DNA of 64,000 nt from Gnetum montanum (taxonomy: Eukaryota; Streptophyta; Gnetopsida; Gnetales; Gnetaceae). The notes beneath the pieces were generated by a model. The model saw only the letters and a list, made by a program, of their open reading frames with translations, did no database searches and was not told the origin of the DNA. Made by a program: the position numbers and the translations under genes. The stretch covers positions 341,363 to 405,362 of the forward strand of contig MNCI01004801.1 of NCBI GenBank assembly GCA_015680685.1, given 5' to 3'. Shown piece by piece: positions 29,840 through 42,375 of the stretch (positions within the stretch are counted from its first letter, which is position 1; each line of letters begins with the position of its first letter).

Positions 29840-32800
29840 ACTTCCTTCCTTTATAGTTTTTGTGCAACATTTGGCAAATTCTCCTAGTGGTTTGTTAATT
29901 TCGAGGGTTTCTTGTGGAGTTTTTGTAGCAAAATTTTGTTTGTGAGGAATGATTTAAAGATGGAAAATTCTAATGTCTCTCATACTATGAAGACTATGAA
30001 GAATTATGAAGCTTTTGATGTTATTTTACTTGATGATTTATATGAATCCCTGTCAAAAGATATCACTTCATGATACATATTTCTATAGATTATTGGATTT
30101 GTCTGCTTAAATAATGGTTTTAGACTAGTGATTTAGGCTATCCTCGAACACTATGGAATTAATATTTTACATGCTTGATATTTTTCTAAATCTTTTTTTC
30201 TTGTTGAACTAGCCAATTTTGAAGTGGTTGAGAAATCATTAGATCTTAAATTTTTTATGGATAAGTATAATACTTTTATTACATGGGAATGGATAGTAGA
30301 TTTTGATCCCTATTCTTTTGATTATTGTAAAATTTATTGCTAATTGAATTAGAAAATCTCTCTTATTTTTCAGAGTGTTGAAAGTGAAATTGCTAGTAAC
30401 ATTCTCACAATCTTGAAGATAGAGCCAAAAACATTACCAGATGGTGTGCAATGCATACATTACCTTGTACAAATTAATTTAGAGCAGAGGAAAACATAAT
30501 TAAAATTGAAGGTCCATAATTAGTATCTTTCTTAGAAAATTACATACTATAATCTATGAGGATATTCCAACTATTATTGTCTTGATGGTCATGTCATTAG
30601 AATATGTCCTATTCTAAATAAAAAAAGTTGTTCATTAGGAAAAGAAATAACAATATTTAGAGACTGCAAATAATGGTAGTTTTCAACAAGCACATGAAAT
30701 CTTTTTTAACATGTTTTTAATATTTTATTAATCCTTTTAATTCTAAAAGTTCTCATAAACTCTTGATATCTAAAAAGAATTCCTTTTTAGAAAAAAGAAA
30801 AAAACTTTCAGTAGGGATTATCAATGGGAATACTGATGCAAATAGATTTGACTCAATGTAGCATAAAAAGAAGAGGTTTGCAAATACTACTTTCAAGTTA
30901 AAAATCCCAAGGGTATTTTCTTTTTTTACTTTTTTTCACTATTCCAAAAGTTTTTTTATCAGACAATGCTTTTTCACTTATTAGTGATATGAATTGTGAG
31001 AGAAATGCTAATCTTGAAAAATCAAGGATGGTTGCCTCTTGCTCCACATCTCAATGTTAGTTTTATCATGGAATGTTTAGACCTTTTTGATAGATCCTAA
31101 GCAAAGATTGTTGAGTATTTTTCAAATTGACTTTTATCTCTAAATTTTTTTTTCTACAAGAAATTAATATTTTAGTGCATGATATTAGTTTTATTGGTAA
31201 ATGCATTTTTAAAAGCTATATTGTTTTTTATGTTACTCATGAAGTTAATAAAAGAGGTGTTGCTATTCTTATTAATAAAAATTGGATTTGAAAAGTTTAA
31301 AATTTTGGTTTTGACAAACTTAGAAGAGTTATTTGGATTACATGTCTTAGTGAAAAAGAAGACTTTGGACTTTGTAATATTTATGTTTCTAATAATTTAA
31401 AAGAACAATTAGAGATTTGAAAATAATTTCTAATCTTTGCCTAAAGTTCCTTGCATTATTGGAGGTGATTTTGATATGGTTGAAAGTCATTTGGATAAAC
31501 TTGGTGGTCTTGCTCCTAATATATCTTCTCACAAAAAAGGTGTAATTTTAAAGAAAAATATTTTCTTTTTGATGTTAGGTATTTATTCCCTCATCATTCA
31601 AACGAGAAGCATTATACTTGGTGTAATTATTAATAAGGAAATGATAGAATTTATTGTTGACTCGAGAGATTTTACATCTTTAATGTTTCCTTTTGGAAGC
31701 TTATTAGGAAAGTAGAAGTGCATATAGATGATACTTTGTCAAAACATTTTCCTATTAGCATTTTTCTCTTCAGAATTAATTCTTCCTCCTTTTCAAAGCA
31801 TGAGCTCTTTCATATGAATGCCAATATGTTCACAAGACCTAGTGGAAAAAATATTTTAAAGTCTTTATAGAATGCAAAGAAAAATCCTACTAGTGATATT
31901 GGTTGGATTGACTAGTGGTAGAAAACTACTTGTAGAGTTAGAAATTATACAAGATGATTTGGAAAGTAATTTACTAAGCATAAGCATCAAGTTGAAGAAG
32001 TTCTTGCAGAATTTGTTAAGCAAAAGCATATTATTTTAGATCTCAATTCATTTATTTTGAAACTCAAAAAGCATTGGCTAAAGCTCATTATGCTAAACAA
32101 TGTTAGGATGATTTTGAAGCTAAAAATGTTCTTACTAAAAGTCATATGGAATGACTAAAAATTGAAGATGAACCTTGCAAGAAAGTTTCTTAAATTTATA
32201 AAAGAAATGGATCAAGTACCTAAACTAGAGTTGCTTTATATCAATGATTCCATAATTAAAGATCCTAAAACTATTAACAATTTTTTAGCAAATCTTTTCT
32301 CTTCTAAATGTTTTAGCAAGAAATAATTTTAGACCTCTAGTATGCATATTCCTCATCTTATAATTTAAATATATCAAAATATTCTTGAAGCTGCAGAAAT
32401 CAAAGAAGTGACCTTTAGTTTAGTAGATGCTAAAGCTCCATATTTTGATGATTTCCAATTGAATTTTTTAAGAAGCATTGAGACATTGTTAGAAATGATC
32501 TTTTTCATGTTTTCCAAGAAGCCATTAAAAAAATTTCTTTTGGTAAAAATATTAATAGAGGTGTGATTTATCTTCTTCCTAAGAATGAACATATTGATAA
32601 TTGGAGGTCTATTATTCTTTTTAATAATATTTATAAAATTTTTACTAAATTCAAAAAGTTATTGAATATATCATTAGACATGAGCAAACTAGTTTTGTTA
32701 AAGATAGACATGTCTTAAATATGTTATTGCAGTTTGAGGGGAAATGTATTGGACTTTTGATACTAACCAAGATATTGCTTTTATTAAGTTAGATTATGCT

Positions 32801-34830
32801 AAAGCTTATGATACAATTGAATGGAATTTCATTCTTTCTTATCTCTATAAATTAGGATTTGGTGATTATTTTATTCATCTTTTCAATACCCTACTCACTA
32901 ATGCTAATGCTTAAGTTTTCCTTTTCTCTTCAACAGTTAGTTCATCAATGTTGTCTTCTAGATTCATATCTCTTTATTATTGCTACAAACATTGTTTTAC
33001 ATAATCTACATCATGATTTACAAAGGAATATCATTAAGGGAATTTCAATTAATGATTGAGGTACATAATTACTTAACATGCACTTTGTAGAAGATTCTTC
33101 TTTCATGATCAAAAAATCTCTGCAACATATTAATATTCTTTTAGCAAAAGTGAAGGATTACTACATGTTATTTGATTCTTAGATCAATTGGCAAAAATTT
33201 GTTGTTTATTGTAATGGTCATATTGATGAGTGGGTTCCTCTTCAATGTTGGAAAATCTTAAAAAAGATTTTTTCTTCAAAATTTTAGGAATTCCTTTTTC
33301 TTTTGAGCCTAATCTTACCATTTTGTGGAATTATGTCGTTAATAAAATTGAAAAAAAAAAGATTCATAAATGAAAATAAAAAACGTTCACTTTTGTTAAC
33401 AAAGTTTTAGTTATTAAAAAAATGTTTTAGTCAACTCATGTTTATTACTCTAGTTGTTGGCTCCTAAAATTTCTTATGATAGAATTGTTTGTATTATCCA
33501 TCTGTTTCTTTGATTTGCTAAGCAACATAGAAAAGGTTTTTCTAGAGTTGCTTGGGATATTTGTACCAGTAGTAAGAAAGATGGAGGACTTGGCCTATTA
33601 ATTAGTATAACTAGGGTATTTTTTATCTTGCAAAATAAATTGTAAAGTGAATTAATGAAGATGATGTTTGGATGATCCTTTTAAAAAAATAGACTTATGC
33701 AAAGAAAACCTAAGAATTATAATAGTTGGTCTTTTAATAACTTTTTCCACTATCTTCTTTTTCTTCAATCCATTTCTATTTTTATATTTTTAATCCTTAA
33801 ACAAATTTGGAAGACATGGTGTAAGCTTAATAAATATTGAAATTACTATCATATTACACTCTCAGATGATATGATTAAGCAAATTAGCCCTTGATCACTT
33901 CTTTTTAATGAAAGAGCTTGGGTTACTAAAGCATCTAAATTATGTACTACTTGGAGAAAATTTGGCATCATTATAATTTCTTATCTATGTATGCATGATA
34001 GATGGATTACTTGGAATGAAGCTTATAGCCTCTATGGTTTGAATAGAAAAATAAAAAGGAATTTTAAAAAATTAATTTATAATCTTAAGAATTTATTTAA
34101 AGTTAATAATAGTTTATATTAGGCTTTACTAAATATTTATTGGAAAGATGACATATCTATTTTTTCTTTTAATTCTAAAGTTTCTTATGAGATTATTACA
34201 AAGAATGATTATATTCATAAAAAATTCAATAACACTTGGAATACACAATTATCATTACACTTTTGAATGATGAAAATGAAAGATATTTGGAGAGTTCCTA
34301 CACTTTCAAATATTTGTATTTTTATGATGTATTATTTATCAAGGTCTTCCTATCGACACTTGTCATAAACATATAGAAAGTGTTTTTCCTCAATGTCCTA
34401 TTTGTAGAAGTGGACTTATTTTCTTATGGTTTTTCTTAAATGTCCCATTGTTCAGCATGCTTGGAAATAAACATCTAGAATTTATAATAACTTTCAACCA
34501 AGAATCAATGAATTCATTCTTGGTGATCAACTTACTTTGCCTACTTTCTTTCTTTACATTTGGCATTACCTTTGACCACTTGTTTTTGCTCTATTTGGAA
34601 GCTTTAGCATGTAGTTAGTTTTTAGTAGCAAGAGCATAATTATGACCTCTCTTCAGGAGTTAAATACTATATTGTCAAAGATGTTGCTTTTCAGCTATAA
34701 TTTCAAGTAAAAAAAGCTCCTAGTGAAAGCTAAATAGTTAATTTTTCTTCTATAGTATTAGTTTTATTTTGTTTTGGAGGCTTAAGGAGGGGAACCTTTC
34801 AAATTTTTTTGTTATCTATTCTTTATATAT
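29840..34830 (+). pseudogene. L1-type LINE relic
   Basis: The parts lie in the order of a plant L1. An ORF1 with a DUF4283-like segment is at about 30190-30490 (WEWIVDFDPYSFDYCKIY, then LKIEPKTLPDGVQCI). An endonuclease starts near 31060 (the LSWNV-type start, with LQEIN at about 31155) and has CIIGGDFDMVESHLDKLGG at 31450-31505. RT blocks are at 32780-33110 (IKLDYAKAYDTIEWNFI, then SSYLFIIATNIVLHNLHHD, and HFVEDSSFM in place of a F-A-D-D motif). A zinc-finger-like end is near 34390 (FPQCPICRSG). Frameshifts and stops are many, so it cannot move on its own. Confidence 0.75.
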
Positions 34831-35739
34831 GATGAATATATTTTTTTTCTTTAGAGGGAAATTTCTTCTTCTCTTTTCAAGAAATCCTTTAGTAGAAAGT
34901 AAATATCCATAAGAGTGCTTTTAAATAAGGACAAGATTTGATTTTTTTCCTACCTCAAGGGAGAGGTTTTTAAGGATTGGCTGTAAGAATGAAAACCTGA
35001 AAAGGCATCCCCAAAACTATTGGGCTTTTTCTTTGAACTCTCTCTTTGATGATCTAATGTACTATAAAATTTTTAAATATTATAATTCATTTTTTGGCAT
35101 TCAACATCACCCCCTTCCTAACAATAGAAAAATAAGAAAAATAAGGGATTAAATGACCTAGGCACAAGAATTAACATTATTACAAAAGATGATTACGAAA
35201 AGTTAGAAATAACCAACCTTCACTCTCACATCCCAATTTTAGATACTCTACCTTGGTTGTTATGACTTATAGCTTGAATCTTCGATGTGTTATTTGTCTA
35301 ACCTTTACTTTGTATTTGGATCTTTTTTTTTGTTATGCTTCAATGGGCTTTGATGATATTGCATACTTATATATTTATCTATGTAGCTAAGCTTTGGTTG
35401 TAATTGTACTTTTGAGTTAACATTTACATGTACGTAAGCTTGAGCTTTGTGATGATGTATGTTTTGGGCTTATTTAAATAGTTTTGTTATATCCCTTATA
35501 ATTACCTTATGAGATGTATTTGATATTTTAATTTTTTTTATTTTAGCTTATCAACATTACATTGTTGAAATATGTAGCTTGAAACTACTTTTGTGAGATG
35601 TACTTGGTATTTTAATTTATTTATTTGGAATACATGTACATTACATAGTTAGTTATGTGCTTTGTAACTACATTTATAAGGTGAATTTAATATTTTTACC
35701 TTATAAATTTCTACTATCAAAATTAAATTCCAAGTAGTG
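34831..35739. other. Intergenic stretch
   Basis: AT-rich sequence without a recognisable gene, between the end of the L1 relic and the next LINE relic. No repeat structure stands out. Confidence 0.4.
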
Positions 35740-37640
35740 AATGTTTTTTAATGTAGATGCTGCTGCTTTGATTTCTACTATGTAAAAGGTATTCAAAATA
35801 TGTTACAAACTTTAGAAAATTATTATCATTCATCCAGTCTTCGAGTGAATGTAGATAAATCCAAATTGATAATATGAGATATAAGAAATGCCTATTATAA
35901 CTTCCATTTTGGAGGTACCAATTCTTTTAAATATTTGGGTATCATTTATATGGACAATTACATGAAAGGAAAGTGCATAAAAAAATAAAAAAATAAAAAA
36001 TAACATGAGGTTTCAAGGCTTTGTATGCTTTCAAAAACAAGTTCAAGGATTTAAGACTATGGGTTGAGAAGGTCAAAAAATAAAATTTTCAAACTATCAT
36101 TGATGGGACGCAATATCGCGTATGCGATCGCAGCGCATCGCAAAATCTATAAATAAGAGGCGGCTCTCCCTCATTTCACCATCTAGATCTAGACTATAGC
36201 CAAAATCTTGCAGTTTTTCCATTCCAGAGTTAGAATAATTTCCATGTGCCCGCAGTAGGAGTCCCAAAGTGAACAGATCTTTATTCGATCAATTTTGTAC
36301 CTGAGCACACAATTGTGTACAACAATAAAGACGAAATTTTGGATAAACCTTGTAGTGCATGGACTAAGCTAATGAGGATTTAATTACTATTTAATGTTTA
36401 AATGCTTTCTTAGGACTTAATCTCTCTCAACCCTCAACTCTCATAGTTAAGTGCATTCAGTACGACCACTTTGAGCACGTGCGTTAAGCTTAGTAATCCC
36501 AGTAACGAATAACGTTTGGTAATCCCAGTAACGAATAGCATTTGGTAATCCCAATAGCATTGCATAGGTTCAGGGTGTGAAACGGCAAGTGGGAACGGAT
36601 ACTGATGCTAGGATAATTAAAGATTAGTTAGTTAAAGTTAGTTACTTAGTCTCTTCACCCTTTCCTCTCTTAGCATAGGTGATAAAACATAAAAGATATA
36701 AAAATCACATGCCTCAAGCTTACTTAACCATACAACTGTGACAAATACAAGTAATCTTGGGAGGACAACAACTGATTAACCTTAAGTGTTCCATAAGGCG
36801 TGTAGGTACTTAGTCTACGGAGTTTGACCGGATTATGCGTGTAACGCTCGTATTCATATGGTTGAGTGTAGGGGTACCTTGCCACTCATCAATCATCTAT
36901 CCTACTATATTGTATGGATGCATTATTTGGGGATCTAGACTCAATGCAAAACTTTGAAAAGATATTGCAAGAATGAAAAATATGAAGATGTAAACACCTT
37001 ACACAATGTTATTATATGGATGTGATTTATCATCTTTAGAATCATAAGCCTTATCTCATTTCATTACATATACTTATAGCTTGCATATCTCAAAGCAAGA
37101 CATTCTCTAAAATAGTTTTTGAGGATACACGAGACCATGCTTGGTATTTTCAGGGGATGCAATGGTTGAGAAAATGGAATATCTCTTAGGAGGAAGTGTA
37201 GCAAAATCCTAATCATATTTGTTAACTAGTCAAGTAGAAAGTTTTAATATAGATGTTATCTAATGTAAAAGGAAAAAGATAGTTTTATTAACACTACATT
37301 AGATCTAAAAGCTAACTATCTCTCAATTTCTATTTTAATCAAGTATCAGAATGCTATCAACAAGCTTTGCTTAAGTTTTCATCATCTTAGACTTGAAAGT
37401 GCAACATGTATTCAACTCCCTCAAGAAGAGTTCATTTATAGGTTGTGTAGATTAGGAGCCCTTGAAGATAAGTTACATATAAAAAATTTGTATGATTTGT
37501 TTTTGAGTAGTGCTTGGTCAATTTGTAGAATCTATCTTTATTTTTCATTAAAATGTAATATTTGTCTAAGAGATCTTATGTGTCTTCGAACATAAAAAGC
37601 TTTATTTTATTTCATTTGATAATTTATTTTATTTTAGCAT
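35740..37640 (+). pseudogene. LINE relic split by a solo LTR
   Basis: The left part (35740-36100) gives LRVNVDKSKLII, then YNFHFGGTNSFKYLGII, an RT region of I/R-type LINEs. The right part (36897-37640) continues with ILYGCIIWGSRLNAKLWKDIARMKN and later RLESATCIQLPQEEFIYRLC-RLGALEDKLH, the usual C-terminal 'P-R-E-E-R-x-C-x-x-C...E-D-E-x-H' pattern. Between the parts lies the solo LTR 36101-36891. Removing it and one ATCAT copy joins the two parts. The frame is broken at several places. Confidence 0.65.
36101..36891 (+). mobile_element. Solo LTR with perfect target duplication
   Basis: It starts TGATGGGACG and ends ACTCATCA (791 bp), with ATCAT at 36096-36100 and again at 36892-36896. TATAAATA lies at 36148-36155 and AATAAA at 36324-36329. 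It is related to the split LTR 725-1213/19354-19748. A three-copy motif, 'ggtaatcccagtaacgaata', lies at 36496-36560. No internal region is present, so it is the product of LTR-LTR recombination. Confidence 0.9.
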
Positions 37641-38605
37641 GTGTTCCCTTACCTCTTTGTTGGAGTTTTGAATAAGTAGATATGATGGATCATTAACACA
37701 TGATTCAACATCAAACATGTGGTATGAGGAAGGAGGTATGTGTGTGTGCATGTGCGTGCGTGCATGTGCATGCACACATATATATACTAAAACCTTGAAA
37801 TAATTGTAATATAGCTACACCCCAAGATATATTGTCCAATTAGAACTTTATAACTGAACATTGCCCACTAAATCAAACCCATAACTTAGAACTTTTAAAT
37901 CAAGAGTCTTACCACTAGGCTAACATCTTATTTTTCAGACATGTGATATGCTTTGGTTATTATGTATTCAACGTGGCTTTTATAATTTTTTGATAATTAA
38001 TTCATTAATCTGTTATTTTAATTTTAGAATAGTAGCATGGGGTAGTGCCTTAGTTAAGTATATTTGGATTTATACCTTGAACCTTGGTTGGTATTTAGAG
38101 AGGACATAGCTATTAGGTAGTACCTAGGGGTACCTTAGTATAGCAACCTAAGGCTATGGATCTTTTATAAAAGATATTTATTTTAATTTTAAAAATTTGA
38201 GGTCACATGTATTTTCCTTTTGGTTTCCCATTAGTAATTACCCTATTAATTTGACCTTAACATGTCATTGTAAGTATAAATATTTACTAATCCTTCCATT
38301 AAAAATCATCCATTTGCTTCATTGATATTTGGAAGAGTAATCTAAAGAGGAAGACCCTGCCAAATAGTAAAGGAACTTCACTTAATCCAATGAAAACTTT
38401 TAGATCTACGTAAATGCTTTCTATTCGAGGTTTCATTTTAAATCCTACTTAGATCTAATCTCCAACCTTTTCCTTTTCTTAGCGTTTGAAGTTGATTATT
38501 AAGATATTCTCAATGAAGTGAAGGTTTCTATTAGTAATGTTTCTTGTTAGGTATGAAAATTTATTATAATGCTTATTTTTTTATTTTTTAGATTGAATTG
38601 CATTG
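37641..38605. other. Intergenic stretch with a simple repeat
   Basis: No gene is seen. At 37738-37785 there is an alternating purine-pyrimidine run (TGTGTGTGCATGTGCG..., ending in TATATATA), the kind of sequence that can adopt left-handed DNA. Confidence 0.5.
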
Positions 38606-39372
38606 TGCAAATTAATGAGGACCAAATCTCAACAACCCAATTTGAAGCCAAATCCCACAAAATCTCATCATTGAAACAAGAAAAGAAATATAACTCTTTA
38701 TTCTTGTTGATAATATGAAGATTCATATCAATGTTGAAAGAAAACACCCCAAGAATAGATACACTTAAGATCCTCATAATTATACGCCTCTCACATGAGG
38801 GTCAAAGTCATATAATAATGACTCTCATCACTTTTTCATAAATAATTACCCATGATGACTATAACAAGAATAGAGTGCTTAAGAAGAGCTCACCCTCCCT
38901 CTCCCAAGACGTCCTTTTGAGGCTCTCTTACCTTACTCTTCAGACCAACCTTCTTTCTTAGGACTAGCCTATCAAAACTTAGGCTCTTAATGACTCTTTA
39001 TAGCTTTCCAAGTGTCTCTTCATCTCTCATTTATGCCCAAAATCAAATTTGATTATTTTTGAAGTTCACTTGTGAAGATGTCTTGGCCTAGGAAGACACC
39101 TTTATTGAAATTGGTCATTCATAGAGAAGATGTCTTTCAACCACAAAAGATGTATTTATCTTGGAAAAGATGTCTTTTTTACCAAGGCTAATAATAATAA
39201 AGGTGCCTATTTTCAGGTTTGGAATATCTATACACCTTTAAATAAATCTCCATTAATCCCAAAACCTCCTAAACTCATCAAAATAAGCTTAAAACACATC
39301 CAAACATGCCAAAACGCAAGAAAAACACACATCATTGTTTGAGAAATGACACATTGATCTAGGTGATGTTTA
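38606..39372 (-). repeat. Left LTR of the non-autonomous element
   Basis: It aligns with 41543-42375 over its whole length, with many substitutions and small gaps. Short ORFs in it, on both strands, are not conserved between the two copies. Confidence 0.6.
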
Positions 39373-41542
39373 CATCAACATACTTCCTCTTAAAAAGACT
39401 CTTGACTCCCATACAAGAGGCATTTACACTTGAGATAGTTGTTGTTGCGTTGAAATAGGCCACAAAACATACAACAAAATCACAACACCCATGGAATGAT
39501 TGGAGCTTACAGTATTTTATCTTCACCTTTCAACACTTATTACACAAACACCCAACACAAGGTATGCATGACACACATACATACGTTAGCACAATTTTGT
39601 GCTTACATCAAAAAGGCAAATGAAGAAGTCATATGAAAGAAGAATGGATTTTGTCTTTGTCATTAAAGATTTCACCATGCCTCCATCTTGAGAGCATCAA
39701 ATCCCATGTATCTCTTCTATGATCTACAATAAAAGAAGAATAAAAAAATTCAAAAAGCTTGGTCTTTTCAACCCAGCTTCCCTTCTTTCATTTTATATTC
39801 TCTTCTTCACCTTATTCTTCTTGGTTCTCGAAAGTATACCACCTATCTCCCTTCCATCACTATCATTACAACCACTATGATTTCCTTCATGCTATTCATC
39901 CATTTTACAACCAAAATAATCAAGATTATTGACACACTTCACAAATTCATCATTGCTATAATCAACAAAAAACTCTTCAAATTCTAGAAAATCATATCAT
40001 TATCAATGTCCTTACCAATATCAATAATGATCGTTCCATCATGACTACTCTAATAGACATCATGATCACATTCAATATTAAACACCTTACCATCATTAGT
40101 CTTTCTCTTATGAACAATGACATTAAAAGTTACATTGCTTGCATCATTCACAACATGACTCTCACTCTCATCACAATCATCATAATAATCATGATGCACA
40201 TAATATTAATTGAACAATCCATTATCAAGCTGAAATGAAAGACTAGCATCCATCACACTATCTTTCACATGAGAGACATTACTAGAATTAACAAGGTAAA
40301 TCTCACACTTACCTTTTCATGGATTTTCCCATCTATATTTGGTTCAACATGATCTTCAACATGTGGCTATCTAGAATCATCAAAACTTGAACGTTTAAAA
40401 TCCTAAATAGGAGTTCCCAAATTAAATGAATCCTTATCTTTAAAGGAATTACTTACAGGTTATTCATCCCACTTTGGATATCCCAACCTGAAAGGTAAAC
40501 TCTTATCCATGGTTTCATTAAAAGATTCATAAAAAATAACATAAAGATAATCATTCTTTCACATACATTGGCTAGAAGACTCATCTATCTCCCATGAGAT
40601 GATCTCAACTTGACTTTGAATCTTCTTTTTCTTAGTAGAAGGTTTAGAACAATTATAAAAAGAATGAGTATTATACCTTCTAGGGTTACCCTTGACCCTA
40701 CTTGAAGAACTCCCTTAATCATTTCCTCTTCTTTGGCATTGATCTTTCACCATTCATACCTCATGAGGTAGGAACTCTCCTTGATCAACAACATACACCA
40801 TCTTAGATTTGGAAGATCTATAGGTCCCTTTGATGAAGCTCTTGGTTTTCTCCTTTGAAACCCTTGAGTATTGAGCACTTCTTGTCTAATAAGAGATTCT
40901 TAAGAACTCCTCTTATTATTGATCTCTACTTCATCAAAACCTTTATTTTTCTTCCTTCCTTGATGGCTAGAAGATATCCTCTTAATTCTCTTCAAAAGAC
41001 TCAACAAATAACCTTCATTCCCTTTATATCTCTCCTAAGCTCTTTTACACCAAAAGACTTAGGTGCTATACTTAGAATTACAATACAATCTTAAGTAATA
41101 ATAAGAATGTTAATACACACAACTCTTTTTCAAGTCACGAGTACTAAACACAAAACATCCATAATCAATTTCACAAATTTGGATATAATTTTCAAATACC
41201 CACAGGAAATTTCAAAGAGATCAAGATTGCACACAAATAATTTTGGAGTATCCAAATAGATTGAACAAGATATATTAACATCCAAAATTTGATTCTCATA
41301 ATCCTTATAAATCCTAGGTATTCAAAGCTAATGAATATCTCAAATAATAAGAATTTTTAATATCCAATAGAAGTGATCACCTAAATTAACCAAAACACTT
41401 TTTACCAAATCTTTATTAAGTATAGATAATACACTAATTGAAATTGCAAGTCAAAATGGCATTGGAGAAAAGTGAATCCTTGTGTTGTGATGTATAGAAT
41501 TCTTCCACTTGAGTAAATTACCTTAAAAAAATGCATCTTAAT

Positions 41543-42375
41543 ACCAATTTGATGATGACCAGCCTCAACAATCTAATTTGAAGAAAAATCAACATCTCAT
41601 CATCACAAGAAAAGAAACATAACTCTTTATTCTTGCTTGAAAATATGAAGAGTCATACAACTACTTAGAATTGTGCATCCCAAGGAGACACAACATTCAA
41701 GATCCTCAGAATCATACTCCTCTTACATAAGGCTCAAAGCCATATAAAAATGACTCACATCCCTCCCTGACACATAATTTGCTATGATGGATACAACAAG
41801 AATAGAGTGCTTAAAGAAGAGCTCACTCTCCCTCTTCCAAAACACTCTCTTAAGGTACTCTTATTGCATGATTAAGACCAACCTTCTCTCTTAGGAATAT
41901 CCTATTCAAAATCAAGCCCTTGAGGCCTTTTTATAGTTTCCAAGTATTTTTTTCATCTTTCATTGAAACCCAAAGTACAATTTGATGACCATCGAAGTCT
42001 ACCTGAGAAGATGGCTTTTTTCTTGGGAACATGCCTTTACTAAGACCTGATCATGCAAAGATAATGTGTTTAGCCTAGGAAGAAATCTTTCCCAATACCA
42101 GCCATTCATAGAGAAGATGTCTTTAAGCCACAAAAAACATATTTCACTTCCAAAAGAAATCTTTCTCTTGGAAAAGATGTCTTTTTTTCTAGGGTTGAAA
42201 ATAAAGATGTTTATTTTAAGGGCTAAAACACCCAGACACGCTCAAACAAGTCCCCATTATCCTTAGAACCTCTAAACTCATCAAAATAAGCTTAAAATAT
42301 AGCCAAAAATGTTAAAAAATAATGAAAATATGCACCATCATTTGAGGAGTTACATAGGAGTCTAGGTAGTGTTCA
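41543..42375 (-). repeat. Right LTR of the non-autonomous element
   Basis: Partner of 38606-39372. Its left edge is followed, on the minus strand, by the tRNA-Met-like primer site. A core boundary at TGATGATGACC (41550) is also possible. Confidence 0.6.

Larger units (their letters stand above)
38606..42375 (-). mobile_element. Probable non-autonomous LTR element
   Basis: Two direct repeats flank about 2.2 kb: about 38606-39372 and 41543-42375. They share runs such as 'acaagaatagagtgctta', 'gaagagctcac' and 'agaccaaccttc'. Possible target duplication: CATTG at 38601-38605 and 42376-42380. On the minus strand, next to the right LTR, TTGGTATTAAGATGC resembles the initiator tRNA-Met primer site (TGGTATCAGAGC), and the left LTR is preceded by AAGAGGAAG. 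This suggests a minus-strand, Copia-like layout. The inside has no RT or integrase. The minus strand at about 41060-40560 gives broken coil-like coding text that I do not recognise. Exact LTR edges are uncertain by a few bases. Confidence 0.55.

Noticed and set aside
40041-40238. Ile/Thr/Met-rich ORF
   Set aside because: Low-complexity reading of ATCA-rich DNA, no motif, no conserved context.
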